A stretch of DNA of 64,000 nucleotides from Streptomycetaceae bacterium (GTDB lineage Bacteria > Actinomycetota > Actinomycetes > Nanopelagicales > Nanopelagicaceae), in assembly GCA_027483765.1 (NCBI GenBank), contig JAIXTW010000006.1:1-64000 (forward strand), given 5' to 3'. The notes under the pieces are model-generated. The model was not told where the DNA came from, did not search any database, and saw nothing but the letters and a program-made list of their open reading frames with translations. Each line of letters opens with the position of its first letter. Position 1 is the stretch's first letter. The position numbers and the translations under genes are program-made. Positions 17,300-26,945 of this stretch are shown here, in pieces.

Positions 17300-18583
17300 G
17301 TGCAAGAACTATGGCCCGCTCCTTTTCGCGGACGAAAGCCAATTTCATCTCAGGTAACAATCCCGGGATCAAAATCGGTGACGAACCGCGCTTTAATTCT
17401 TGCTGCCCAGGCAACTTCGCGATCCGTTATCCGCAAACCGCTCATCTCGCGCGATTCCGAATTGATGTCAGCAGGACTTAACTCACTTGGTATTGGTGTG
17501 GAAGTAGTTGGTAGTGAAGCAGATGCGCGATGGGTGGTAACGCCGGCACCTCTGAAGGGGCCAGCCCAGATCGATGTTGGAAATGCCGGCACTGTGATGC
17601 GTTTTCTACCACCACTTGCTGCAATGGCCCACGGTGAGATTGCATTTGATGGCGACCCCCGCTCTTATGAACGTCCAATCGGTCCCGTAATTAGGGCACT
17701 TGAAGAACTTGGAATTGAAATTGAACATCAAGGTCGTTACTCGCTACCGATGATTATCAAAGGTCGTGGCGCAATCCCGGGCGGAAATTTAACAATTGAT
17801 GCAAGTAAGTCGAGTCAATTTTTGTCGGCGCTCTTACTAGTTGGACCAAGCATGACAAATGGAATTACTGTCACACATGAAGGTGGCGTGCTTCCTTCTA
17901 TGCCACATATCGATATGACGGTACAGATGCTCCGTGATTTTGGGGCAGTTGTTGAGGTTGATAAAGCTGGACAACGATGGAGTGTGAAAGCTGGAGCGCT
18001 GCACAGGCAAGATTTTATTATCGAACCAGATCTTTCCAATGCTTCACCATTCTTATCTATTGCCATGGTTTGTGGTGGAAAAATCACGATTGCCGATTGG
18101 CCACAGCACACAACGCAACCAGGTGATTACCTGCGTGAGATTTTTACGAAGATGGGAGCTACGGTCGAATTTAGCGCAGCCGGCCTTACTCTCACAGGCG
18201 GTGAATCTATTCATGGAATCGATATTGATCTACACGATGTTGGTGAATTAACGCCATCGATTGCCGCTCTGGCCGCACTTGCAGATTCACCTTCGCATCT
18301 GCGCGGCATCGGCCATCTACGTTTGCATGAAACAGATCGGTTAGCCGCCCTTACTCGCGAAATAAACTCACTTGGCGGAAATGTCACCGAAGATGAGAGC
18401 TCGCTACACATTACGCCAGCACCACTTCATGGTGGGACTTTCCATACCTATGAAGATCATCGCCTAGCAACTGCTGGCGCAGTCATTGGCCTCGTTACCG
18501 CCGATGTGCAGATTGAAAATGTCGCCACTACCCGTAAGACCCTGCCAGATTTCCCAGGGCTCTGGAAGAGTTTGGTTGTATGA
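17300..18583 (+). CDS. aroA: 3-phosphoshikimate 1-carboxyvinyltransferase (EPSP synthase)
   Basis: AroA transfers enolpyruvyl from PEP to shikimate-3-phosphate in the shikimate pathway. The 427-residue protein has the PEP-binding loop IPGSKSVTNR, the segment NAGTVMRFLPP, GDPRSYERPI and the C-terminal HETDRLAAL and YEDHRLAT motifs. The product begins at a GTG (17300) with no strong ribosome-binding site. It overlaps rsgA by 4 bp. The aroA-rsgA-hisN order next to sigR-rsrA is a familiar actinobacterial neighbourhood (seen in Streptomyces). Confidence 0.95.
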   Translation: MQELWPAPFRGRKPISSQVTIPGSKSVTNRALILAAQATSRSVIRKPLISRDSELMSAGLNSLGIGVEVVGSEADARWVVTPAPLKGPAQIDVGNAGTVMRFLPPLAAMAHGEIAFDGDPRSYERPIGPVIRALEELGIEIEHQGRYSLPMIIKGRGAIPGGNLTIDASKSSQFLSALLLVGPSMTNGITVTHEGGVLPSMPHIDMTVQMLRDFGAVVEVDKAGQRWSVKAGALHRQDFIIEPDLSNASPFLSIAMVCGGKITIADWPQHTTQPGDYLREIFTKMGATVEFSAAGLTLTGGESIHGIDIDLHDVGELTPSIAALAALADSPSHLRGIGHLRLHETDRLAALTREINSLGGNVTEDESSLHITPAPLHGGTFHTYEDHRLATAGAVIGLVTADVQIENVATTRKTLPDFPGLWKSLVV

Positions 18584-19590
18584 GTCCTCGCGAATATGAC
18601 GAATCCGATGCCCGAATTCGGCCATCTCGAACTACTCGCAGGCGCACAAAAGATAGACCAGCACATTTAGATTCAATCACAGCATTCGTCACCACAGTTG
18701 ATCGCGGCCGCACCACATGCGTTACCGATGACGGCGTCATCATCACCGCCATGAAAGCGCGCGAGCTAGGTCCTAAATCTGTTGTCGTTGGTGATTTGGT
18801 AGAAATTGTTGGAGATGTCACCGGAACAGAGGGTTCACTGGCGCGCATTGTGGCTGTCAACGAGCGAACGAATTCACTGAGCAGAACAGTTGATGATGTT
18901 GCTCGAGTTGAACGTACTATCGTTGCAAATATTGATCAATTGCTCATAGTTGTTGCTTCAGCAAATCCAGAACCGCGTCGAGGACTCATCGATAGATTTC
19001 TAGTCAGTGCATTTCACGAATCAATTAAGCCAATCATCATTGTAACCAAGGTCGATGTTTCGCCAGTGCCTGACTTTATTGAAGAATACAAAGCGCTCGG
19101 CGTAGATATTGTGACAACGTCAGCTAAATCTGAAAATCGAGCCCAGGATATTCAAGGCATTCTTGAGATCCTCGATGACAAGATTTCAGTTCTTGTCGGA
19201 CATTCAGGTGTTGGAAAATCCACTCTGATAAATGATTTGGTTCCTCACTCCGATCGTATGACAGGGGATGTTAACGATGTGACGGGTCGAGGCCGTCATA
19301 CCTCTTCCAGTGCGATTGCACTCCCCTTGGAAAACGGTGGATGGATTATCGATACCCCGGGTATTCGTGCATTTGGACTCTCCCATTTAAATAAAGATCG
19401 GATGATTGAATCCTTTCCAGATATTTATCAAGTGACCCAAACCTGCATGCCTAACTGTTCTCATCATGAAGTTTCATGTTCACTCAATCGGTGGATTGAA
19501 TCCGACCCTGCTCTGAAAGTTGAGCGATTGCGGCGAGTGACGAGTCTGCGCTCTTTACTTGAAGTAAAGCTAGCCGAGGACGAGGGTTAG
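18580..19590 (+). CDS. rsgA: Ribosome small subunit GTPase RsgA
   Basis: RsgA is a circularly permuted GTPase that helps late maturation of the 30S subunit. In the 336-residue protein the GTPase motifs occur in permuted order: G4 TKVD first, then G1 GHSGVGKST (about 206-214), then G3 DTPG. An OB-like N-terminal domain precedes them, and a zinc-binding segment (CMPNCSHHEVSC) follows near the C-terminus. The start overlaps the aroA stop (ATGA), so translation is coupled. Confidence 0.94.
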   Translation: MSPREYDESDARIRPSRTTRRRTKDRPAHLDSITAFVTTVDRGRTTCVTDDGVIITAMKARELGPKSVVVGDLVEIVGDVTGTEGSLARIVAVNERTNSLSRTVDDVARVERTIVANIDQLLIVVASANPEPRRGLIDRFLVSAFHESIKPIIIVTKVDVSPVPDFIEEYKALGVDIVTTSAKSENRAQDIQGILEILDDKISVLVGHSGVGKSTLINDLVPHSDRMTGDVNDVTGRGRHTSSSAIALPLENGGWIIDTPGIRAFGLSHLNKDRMIESFPDIYQVTQTCMPNCSHHEVSCSLNRWIESDPALKVERLRRVTSLRSLLEVKLAEDEG

Positions 19591-19599
19591 ACTGCATCC

Positions 19600-20406
19600 A
19601 TGAGCATCGACCATGGTGATGATTTAGCTCTCGCACAACGGTTAGCAGATGCAGCCGATGCAATCACGCTCTCCCGATACCAGGCACTCGATTTAACCTT
19701 CGTTAATAAACCAGATAACACTCCCGTCACTGATGCCGATAAATCTGCTGAAGTTGCAATTCGAGCGCTACTCCATGAACACCGCCCGGAAGATGGAATC
19801 GTTGGTGAAGAGTTTGGTAATGAAGGTCTAGAAAGAGATCGATACTGGGTAATTGATCCAATTGATGGTACGAAAAATTTCTTACGTGGAGTGCCAACAT
19901 GGGCGACACTTATTGGGCTGGTTGAAAAGCAGAGTGATGGAAGTGAAGTTGTAATTGCTGGAGTAGTCAGCGCCCCTGCCCTCTTTCGCCGTTGGTCTGC
20001 ATCAGCAGGTAATGGAGCATTCGTGAGTGTTAATGGGGATCAACCGAAGCGAATCTCAGTATCCAAAGTTGCAACGATAGAAGATGCATCTATTTCTTAC
20101 TCTGACTTAATTGGTTGGGGTAGCCGCTTAGGAAGTTTCCAAGCCCTACTTCAGAGTGCATGGCGCACTCGCGCTCATGGAGATTTTTGGTCGCATATGT
20201 TGGTTGCAGAAGGCGCAGTCGATGTTGCTGCTGAGCCGTCACTTGCACTCTGGGATATGGCCGCGCTCGACATTATTGTGCGCGAGGCAGGTGGACGCTT
20301 TACCAACCTCGATGGAAAAGATGGATCGCATGGCGGCAATGCACTCTCCACAAACGCTGCGCTGCACAACTATGTTGTTCAATCTCTTGCAGTAAAGAGT
20401 TCATAA
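19600..20406 (+). CDS. hisN: Histidinol-phosphatase, inositol monophosphatase family
   Basis: HisN removes phosphate from L-histidinol phosphate in histidine synthesis. The 268-residue protein has the metal-binding motifs of the IMPase family: GEEFG, WVIDPIDGTKNFLRG and WDMAALDIIVREAGG. Placement after aroA-rsgA matches actinobacterial hisN. A broader inositol-phosphate phosphatase activity cannot be ruled out. It starts 9 bp after rsgA and is followed 9 bp later by the copper ATPase, so the four genes form one run. Confidence 0.88.
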   Translation: MSIDHGDDLALAQRLADAADAITLSRYQALDLTFVNKPDNTPVTDADKSAEVAIRALLHEHRPEDGIVGEEFGNEGLERDRYWVIDPIDGTKNFLRGVPTWATLIGLVEKQSDGSEVVIAGVVSAPALFRRWSASAGNGAFVSVNGDQPKRISVSKVATIEDASISYSDLIGWGSRLGSFQALLQSAWRTRAHGDFWSHMLVAEGAVDVAAEPSLALWDMAALDIIVREAGGRFTNLDGKDGSHGGNALSTNAALHNYVVQSLAVKSS

Positions 20407-20415
20407 GGTCTACAT

Positions 20416-22710
20416 GTGATGAGTCAAGAATTCTCTGATGTAGCTGCAACGCAAGCAAAAAAAGCACTAATAGCTCAGACTTTTTCCGTTAGCGGCATGA
20501 CATGTTCATCATGTGTAAACACCATTGAGAGCAAACTCAATGAGCTGCCTGGGGTAACTGCTTCAGTTAATTTTGCTTCCGAAACGGTCCATGTTCTTGG
20601 ACCATCGGATTTATCTGCCCAAGAAATCATTAAAGCTGTGAAATCTACCGGTTACTCAGCCACACTCCTTCGCGATAACTCTGATCCGGCTTTGCATCGT
20701 AGAGGCGCCGCCCGAGCGCTCTTCTTCGCAACAATCTTTGCTCTTCCCGCTATCGCAATCTCGATGGTGATGAGTTGGCACCAAAGTATTAATGACTGGC
20801 TTATTGCACTCTTTGAAAATTACGAGATTGCCCAACCGCCTCATGCCGAGCATCTCTTTACAGCGTGGTTAGTTCTTCTGATTACCACTCCGCTCATCTT
20901 TTTTGTCGCCTGGCCTATTCATAGAGCAGCACTTCGCAACATCATCCATCCAACTATGGATACTTTAATATCACTGGGTTCCATCAGTGCATATAGCTGG
21001 TCTATCTACGCAACCTATACGGGTGAAGGCGATAGCTATACCGAGGTCGCTGCTGGGGTTCTCTACTTTGTCATTCTTGGCCGCTATCTAGAATCGCGTG
21101 CTAAGCGCAACGCGAGCAGTGCGCTCTCATCCCTGTTGGCTCTGGGATCAAAAGAGGTTTCGGCGTTACGCGGTGGAGTAGAAGTGCTCATTCCAATTTC
21201 ACATCTCGTCATTGGAGATGAATTTGTCGTACGCCCAGGTGCGCGTATTGCCACCGATGGAATTGTTATTTCAGGACAGAGCTCGGTTAACAATTCACTG
21301 ATTACTGGTGAATCAGCACCAGTAGAAGTTGCACCAGGATCTCGCGTAATTGGCTCAGCCATGAATAACAATGGCCGAATCATTGTTCGTGCGACCCGAA
21401 TAGGTAGTGATACCGAGTTGGCGCGCATCACCGCCATGGTTGTGACCGCGCAAGGTAGTAAAGCACCGATTCAAAAACTCGCGGATAAAATTGCATCCAT
21501 CTTTGTTCCAGTTGTTACTGTGTTGGCGCTAGCGACTTTCGCTTACTGGTACTACGCGGCCAATAAATCGCTCTCATTCGCCATCTCTACCGCCATCACC
21601 GTTCTAGTAATCGCCTGTCCGTGCGCGCTCGGATTAGCCACCCCGGTAGCGCTTTTGGTGGCATCCGGACGTGGGGCGCTGCGGGGCATTGTTATTCGCA
21701 ACCCGCAAGCGCTCGAGATTTCTAGAAAAATCGATGTCGCAGTCTTGGATAAGACTGGAACTCTCACCGATGGCTCAATGCATATTCGCGACGTTGTCAT
21801 TCCAGTATCGGCCCAGAAAGTTCTGGGAGCAGAGTTTGCCGGCTTACTGACCGAACAGAACATTCTTGCAACTGCGCTTGCTCTGGAAAGTCAGAGTGAT
21901 CACCCGACTGCACAATCAATAGTTGCGTACGCGCTTTCTCATACCACAACACAATTGCCGGTAACGGAATTTATGCAGACACCTGGAGCTGGTGTTGCCG
22001 GACGAGTCAACATTGGAACCAAATCACCAGTTGTTCTGATTGGCTCCCCGGCATCAATTGCACATAGCTGTATCGCTTTTGATAGCGAGATATCGGAAGC
22101 GATAGCGCGGGCAGAGGCGAACTCTCATGCCGTCTCAGTACTTGCGTGGGATGGAGTAGCGATTGCAGTCTTTGCATCAGGGGACCTAATAAAAGATGAT
22201 GCCGCAAAAACTATCTCGACTTTTGCCGAGCGCGGAATCACAACCTGGTTGCTTACTGGCGATAACTCAGAAAGTGCCGCCACTGTTGCAGCTCAGGTCG
22301 GAATTTCACCTGAGCGAGTTATTGCTCATGTGCGTCCAGAAGATAAGTTGGCAAAAATCTCTTCCTTGCAGAGCCAGGGTCATCGAGTTCTGATGATTGG
22401 TGATGGCGTTAATGATGCAGCAGCTTTGGCACAAGCCGATCTGAGTATTGCGATGGGCACCGGAACAGATGTAGCAATTTCAACTGCTGACATCACGGTG
22501 ATGCGTCCAGCGCTGATGGGAACAATTGATGCGCTTGATTTATCAAAGCGCACACTCTCGACGATTAAGGGAAATCTCACCTGGGCTTTTGCCTATAACG
22601 TGATTGGTATTCCGATTGCGGCCCTTGGATTCGCTTCACCGGTCTATGCCGCTGCTGCGATGGCTATCAGTAGTCTCTTTGTTGTAACGCACTCTCTGAG
22701 AATTAGATAA
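20416..22710 (+). CDS. copA: P1B-type copper-transporting ATPase
   Basis: This 764-residue P-type ATPase exports Cu(I) or a related soft metal. It has one N-terminal heavy-metal domain with GMTCSSC (about 27-33), membrane segments, the actuator motif TGES, the transmembrane metal site CPC (401-403), the phosphorylation site DKTGT (Asp445) and the hinge GDGVNDAA (about 662-669). A single metal-binding domain and CPC are typical of Cu(I) ATPases. No copper chaperone or CsoR-type repressor is adjacent. The first ATG at 20416 is followed by a second ATG. Confidence 0.92.
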   Translation: MMSQEFSDVAATQAKKALIAQTFSVSGMTCSSCVNTIESKLNELPGVTASVNFASETVHVLGPSDLSAQEIIKAVKSTGYSATLLRDNSDPALHRRGAARALFFATIFALPAIAISMVMSWHQSINDWLIALFENYEIAQPPHAEHLFTAWLVLLITTPLIFFVAWPIHRAALRNIIHPTMDTLISLGSISAYSWSIYATYTGEGDSYTEVAAGVLYFVILGRYLESRAKRNASSALSSLLALGSKEVSALRGGVEVLIPISHLVIGDEFVVRPGARIATDGIVISGQSSVNNSLITGESAPVEVAPGSRVIGSAMNNNGRIIVRATRIGSDTELARITAMVVTAQGSKAPIQKLADKIASIFVPVVTVLALATFAYWYYAANKSLSFAISTAITVLVIACPCALGLATPVALLVASGRGALRGIVIRNPQALEISRKIDVAVLDKTGTLTDGSMHIRDVVIPVSAQKVLGAEFAGLLTEQNILATALALESQSDHPTAQSIVAYALSHTTTQLPVTEFMQTPGAGVAGRVNIGTKSPVVLIGSPASIAHSCIAFDSEISEAIARAEANSHAVSVLAWDGVAIAVFASGDLIKDDAAKTISTFAERGITTWLLTGDNSESAATVAAQVGISPERVIAHVRPEDKLAKISSLQSQGHRVLMIGDGVNDAAALAQADLSIAMGTGTDVAISTADITVMRPALMGTIDALDLSKRTLSTIKGNLTWAFAYNVIGIPIAALGFASPVYAAAAMAISSLFVVTHSLRIR

Positions 22711-22730
22711 GAAGCACGCTTCTCAGTTAG

Positions 22731-22755
22731 TGCACCAAACAGGTATTGAACCTGT
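22731..22755 (-). other. tRNA T-arm-like fragment next to tRNA-fMet
   Basis: On the minus strand, ACAGG-TTCAATA-CCTGT (22755 to 22739) has the 5-bp stem and 7-nt loop of a tRNA TΨC arm (TTCAA core) and is followed by a short acceptor-like TTGGTGCAC. It lies 12 nt beyond the tRNA-fMet 3' end, in the same orientation. No D-arm or anticodon arm precedes it. It may be a decayed tRNA or a simple hairpin. Confidence 0.35.
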
Positions 22756-22767
22756 CATTTACTACAT

Positions 22768-22844
<77 letters not shown>

Positions 22845-22880
22845 TCGGAAGTGCAATCATAAGCGCAACTACAACACTTC

Positions 22881-22904
22881 ACCAAATCGGTGACCAAATC
22901 GGTG
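22881..22904. repeat. Tandem 12-bp repeat inside a 6-bp stem
   Basis: ACCAAATCGGTG occurs twice in tandem. The flanks CTTCAC (22877-22882) and GTGAAG (22914-22919) are complementary. It lies between the UPF0182 stop and the tRNA-fMet gene. No T-run follows, so it is not a typical terminator. Confidence 0.5.
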
Positions 22905-22936
22905 ACTAATTTAGTGAAGCGTGTAGATGTAACTGA

Positions 22937-25741
22937 TTACTTGCGCGATTGCGCTGCAATTGCAGCAGCGATAGCTGATTTAAGTCGATCTTGTGCACGA
23001 CCATAAGCTGAGAAGTCGCCCTTAGCAAGTGCGGCTTGTCCATCTGCAATTGCTTGCTTAGCACTTTGTAGCGCACTTGCAAGATCTGCAGAACTGTTGC
23101 TCGTTGTGGGATTTGCTGTCGATGATGATGTTCCCGAGTTACCACCGAATACTTGATCCAGCGCTCCCTTAAGTGAACTATCAAAACCAATCACATCTCC
23201 AAATGACACCAATACTTTCTGGAGTAGTGGATATGCAGCCGAGTTAGCTGTCGCCAATACATAGACCGGTTGCACGTAGAGCAAACCATTTCCAACTGGA
23301 AGTGTCAGCAAGTTACCGAGGACTACATCAGATCCACCTTGTCGCAAGAGTGAAAGTGCGTTTGCAACTTCCGGCTTTGCTTCAAAGTTTGATGCAACCT
23401 GAGATGGTCCAGCAATCGCCGTACTGCGTGGCAATTGAAGCACAGTGATTTTTCCATAATCAGGTCCAGCCGTTGAATTCACAGCTGCGAAAGCTGAAAG
23501 GTTTTCACGTCCGCCTCGTGGCACAAATGGGGTGGTTAGCGAGTATGCCGGAGTCTTTGTACCTGGCATCTGCACAGTCATGTAATACGGAGGTTGGGCA
23601 CCAGCATTTGCTCCGAAGGTAGAAGGATCTCGCGGTACACGCCAGAAGTCTTGTCCGCCGTAGAAGGCAGCTGCGTTATTGACGTGATACGAACTAAGAA
23701 TGTCGCGTTGAACACGGAACATATCTTCTGGGTAGCGAACGTGCTCCAGCAGCCCCTTAGACATGGTGCTCTTGGCCTTTACCGTATTTGGAAACGCCTT
23801 CATCCAAGTCTTAAGGACTGGGTCTTTTTCATCCCATTGATAAAGCGTGACTGTTCCATCGTATGCGTCAACAGTTGCTTTGACGGAGTTGCGGATGTAA
23901 TTCACTTTTCTATTTGTCTGAGCTGTGACAGATGTTGAATTAATTGTCACAGCATCAGCAGTTGCTGTGGAAAGTGATGTGGTTTGAGAATATGGGTATC
24001 CAGCACTTGTTGTGTAGCCGTCGATAATCCATAGGACTTTGCCATCGACAATCGATGGGTATGGATCTCCATCAAGGGTGAGCCATGGCGCAACTTTTGC
24101 TACACGTTCACGAGGTGAGCGGTTGTAGAGAATCTTGGAATCAGAGTTAATCAGATTGGAGAGCAAAATACGCTGCTCTTGATATTTAATCGCAAAGAGC
24201 AACTTATTAATGGTGCTGCCGACGTTTACTCCGCCAGTTCCAGTGTAGGTGTAATTCTTTTGACCGTTTTCAGATGCATCATCTGGATAGTCGAATTCGA
24301 CTGGAGAATCAGTCTTCTTTCCACCAATAATTGAATAGTCAGGAACATTCTCACCGAAGTAGATTCTTGGTTGGAACTCACCGAGTCCCTTTGTTGGTGG
24401 CAAGTCTCCTACTGCAAAGCTTGGCTTTCCATCGGCGTCGACGGTATTTGCATAAGCTGCAACGTAGCCAAAGCCGTGGGTGTAGACCAAGTGATCGTTA
24501 ATCCAGTTACGACTTGGGTTACCGTCGATATTCAATTCACGAACACCAACTACGGTGTCGCGAGATACGCCATTAATTGTGTAGCGATCGACATCTAGTG
24601 ACTGTGGGAAGGTGTAGTAAGGCTTAATCTGCTGAAGCTGGCGGAAGGTGGCAGAGATTACGTTGGGATCCATCAAGCGAATGTTGGCGATTGTTGCTGC
24701 ATCCTTGGCTAGTTGGCCAGCGTTGGTAGAGAGCGTCGCGTCATAATCACGGATCTCTACGCCATTGAGGTCATATGCCGCACGAGTAGCCGCGATATTG
24801 CGCTCAATATATGGGGCTTCCTTCGATGATTCAGAAGGCTTGACCTGAAATTGCTGGATAGCTGCTGGATAAATTCCAGCAATCAGCACGGAGGAAATTA
24901 CAAGTAGCACTGATCCGGCGGCCGGCAATAGCCAGGAACGACGGACAATATTTGCAAAGAAGAGGAGTGAGCAGACCACAGCGATAGCGGCCAAGATTGC
25001 TTTGGCGGGCAGCAAGGCATTTACATCTGCATATTTAAGTCCCGTGATGAGTGTGCTCTCTTTAAGTGAGAGTGCGAAGCGATCAAACCAATAAGCAACC
25101 GCTTTCAGCAGAACCATAAGTCCAAGCAGAATTGATATCTGAATTCGCGCTGCAACAGTTGTGCGATCACTTTGCACAGCGGTACGAATTCCACCGTACA
25201 TGTAATGGATAAATGCGCTAGCTAGAGCAGCCAGAATCAGAGTAGAAATTCCCCAACCAATGAGGGCTTGGTAAATAGGAAGCTTAAATGCGAAGAAGGA
25301 GATGTCGAGATTAAATTGTGCATCCTTGACGCCGAACTCCGTTGAATTTCTAAAGAGAAGCCATTCATTCCAGAACGACACTCCAGATGAACCAGCAAAG
25401 TAGGTAAGCAGCAGCGCGACTCCGGCAAATACCAAGAGGCGAATTGGTTCAATCTGTGCCCGCAGCCGCTCGAGGCCATTGACTTCAATACTGGTTGGGA
25501 CGTAGAGCGGACGGGTTCGGTAGGCGATGAAAATATTGAGCGAAATAATTAGCGATGTAATGAGGCCCGTTACTAAGAAGAGTTGAATCTTTGTGGAAAG
25601 GACCGTGGTCCAGACTGATGTGAAATCGACCGAGTTAAACCAGAGCCAGTCGATATAGAAATTGCTGAAGTAGAGAATTGCAGCTGCCACCGCAACTAAA
25701 ATTCCGGCAGTAATGACGAGCGGGCTACGATTTCTATTCAT
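22937..25741 (-). CDS. UPF0182 family membrane protein
   Basis: The 934-residue protein has about seven hydrophobic segments in the first 330 residues, then a long extracytoplasmic region with the family segments LMDPNVISATFRQLQQ, RNWINDHLVYTHGFG and NKLLFAIKYQEQRILL. It ends in a Ser/Asn/Ala-rich linker and a helical, charged tail (about 860-934). This matches UPF0182, whose biochemical role is unknown. The mycobacterial counterpart is Rv3193c. It overlaps the upstream Lon-type protease gene by 4 bp, suggesting a shared transcript and possibly a shared envelope function. Confidence 0.93.
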   Translation of the reverse strand: MNRNRSPLVITAGILVAVAAAILYFSNFYIDWLWFNSVDFTSVWTTVLSTKIQLFLVTGLITSLIISLNIFIAYRTRPLYVPTSIEVNGLERLRAQIEPIRLLVFAGVALLLTYFAGSSGVSFWNEWLLFRNSTEFGVKDAQFNLDISFFAFKLPIYQALIGWGISTLILAALASAFIHYMYGGIRTAVQSDRTTVAARIQISILLGLMVLLKAVAYWFDRFALSLKESTLITGLKYADVNALLPAKAILAAIAVVCSLLFFANIVRRSWLLPAAGSVLLVISSVLIAGIYPAAIQQFQVKPSESSKEAPYIERNIAATRAAYDLNGVEIRDYDATLSTNAGQLAKDAATIANIRLMDPNVISATFRQLQQIKPYYTFPQSLDVDRYTINGVSRDTVVGVRELNIDGNPSRNWINDHLVYTHGFGYVAAYANTVDADGKPSFAVGDLPPTKGLGEFQPRIYFGENVPDYSIIGGKKTDSPVEFDYPDDASENGQKNYTYTGTGGVNVGSTINKLLFAIKYQEQRILLSNLINSDSKILYNRSPRERVAKVAPWLTLDGDPYPSIVDGKVLWIIDGYTTSAGYPYSQTTSLSTATADAVTINSTSVTAQTNRKVNYIRNSVKATVDAYDGTVTLYQWDEKDPVLKTWMKAFPNTVKAKSTMSKGLLEHVRYPEDMFRVQRDILSSYHVNNAAAFYGGQDFWRVPRDPSTFGANAGAQPPYYMTVQMPGTKTPAYSLTTPFVPRGGRENLSAFAAVNSTAGPDYGKITVLQLPRSTAIAGPSQVASNFEAKPEVANALSLLRQGGSDVVLGNLLTLPVGNGLLYVQPVYVLATANSAAYPLLQKVLVSFGDVIGFDSSLKGALDQVFGGNSGTSSSTANPTTSNSSADLASALQSAKQAIADGQAALAKGDFSAYGRAQDRLKSAIAAAIAAQSRK

Positions 25742-26580
25742 GCCGATAGATTAGTACACCCCTGGACACCCCGATAATTAGAATTTCCTGAGTTTTTCAG
25801 CGCCAGATAGGCCTCTTCCAGCGTTGAGACGGCAATCACTTTCAATCCCGTTACCTCCGCTGGGAGTTCATCGCAGTTTTCTCGAGCGATGAAAAGTAGC
25901 TGCACTCCAGCGAAACGGGCCGCCACAATTTTCTCTTGGACACCACCAATTGGTCCCACTTTGCCAGATTTAGAAATTGTTCCGGTTGCTGCAATCTTTC
26001 TTCCATTGAGTAGGTTCTCGGGCGACAAAAGTTCAGTGAGTCCTAACGCAAAGATCAACCCACCACTTGGTCCACCAGTATTTTTTAGCGAAACTTTTAG
26101 CGAGTTGTCGGTAACTCCACGGAGATCAACATCTGGATATTTCTTGGCAAAGAGTTGCTTTGTTGAAGCTAGCGCAGAACTCTGCGACTGTTTCATCTCT
26201 TTCGCACCCAATGCCAACTCTTCATCGTCATTAGTCTGCTTTGGGTAAATAACTTTTCGGGGATTAACGACGCAGGTCGGCTCGGCCCAACATCGAAGAA
26301 CTTGGAATCCAAGGACCGCGGTTTCCGGGTTGGTGACCCAGATAGATAAGAGGAACATCTGACCATCAACCGGATATGTTTGTGAAGATGTTGTTTTAAG
26401 CATCTTTGGAAAGAGTGGAGTTCCTTCACCTGGATTAATCAAGACGAAGTTAACCGGAATCAGAAGCGGTGCCATGAGAAAGAGTGACAATGCGATTCGG
26501 GAGAATCTAGATGTGCGGCTAAAGCCAACTCTATTTCGTGAGCCGAGCGTTCGGAGAGACGAAATTCGAGGACGATGCAT
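25738..26580 (-). CDS. Membrane-anchored Lon-type serine protease lacking a PDZ domain
   Basis: The 280-residue protein has an N-terminal membrane anchor (about 29-47) and a C-terminal Lon-type S16 domain with the catalytic Ser in GGPSGGL and the catalytic Lys in IGGVQEKIVAAR. This is the YlbL/Rv3194c family, normally about 340 residues with a PDZ domain between anchor and protease. Here the stretch after SQSSAL passes almost directly to the protease core, so the PDZ domain appears to be missing. It is encoded with UPF0182 (4-bp overlap). Confidence 0.88.
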   Translation of the reverse strand: MHRPRISSLRTLGSRNRVGFSRTSRFSRIALSLFLMAPLLIPVNFVLINPGEGTPLFPKMLKTTSSQTYPVDGQMFLLSIWVTNPETAVLGFQVLRCWAEPTCVVNPRKVIYPKQTNDDEELALGAKEMKQSQSSALASTKQLFAKKYPDVDLRGVTDNSLKVSLKNTGGPSGGLIFALGLTELLSPENLLNGRKIAATGTISKSGKVGPIGGVQEKIVAARFAGVQLLFIARENCDELPAEVTGLKVIAVSTLEEAYLALKNSGNSNYRGVQGCTNLSA

Positions 26581-26590
26581 AAATTACGTG

Positions 26591-26854
26591 CTAATTGTCT
26601 CGTTGTTCTGGTGACTGGTTCTCTGGATCTTGGGTATCGGATACTGGAGTCTCGTTGCGAAAGGATTCTTGAAAGCGCTGGAAATTTCCAACCGATCTCG
26701 ATGTTTCAGATTCAAATCTTCCTTTGAATTTTGTAATCCAGATTACGTAGCCAATGCCCCCAATGAGTGCACCGACAGGAACTACCCACCAGATAAGCGC
26801 GGCAAAAGTGCTGCTTCCCGCTGCTATTGCAGAGCTGCCACCAAAGAGAACCAT
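26591..26854 (-). CDS. Small membrane protein, hypothetical
   Basis: The 87-residue product has one hydrophobic hairpin (about 5-43; IWWVVPVGALIGGIGYVIW) and a polar, Glu/Gln/Asn-rich C-terminal half. Only this portion of a longer open frame is likely coding, because the upstream part lies antisense to the DUF2342 gene. The start at 26854 has no strong ribosome-binding site. It follows the DUF2342 start divergently and precedes the Lon-type protease gene by 10 bp, so it probably shares its transcript. I do not recognise the family. Confidence 0.55.
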   Translation of the reverse strand: MVLFGGSSAIAAGSSTFAALIWWVVPVGALIGGIGYVIWITKFKGRFESETSRSVGNFQRFQESFRNETPVSDTQDPENQSPEQRDN

Positions 26855-26945
26855 AGAAAAGAGCCTATCTGTTCTGGGAAGAAAGTGCCCACTGACATGG
26901 TTGTATCCTTTTAGAATCGGTCGCTGGCAATAATGGAAAGAGGAG

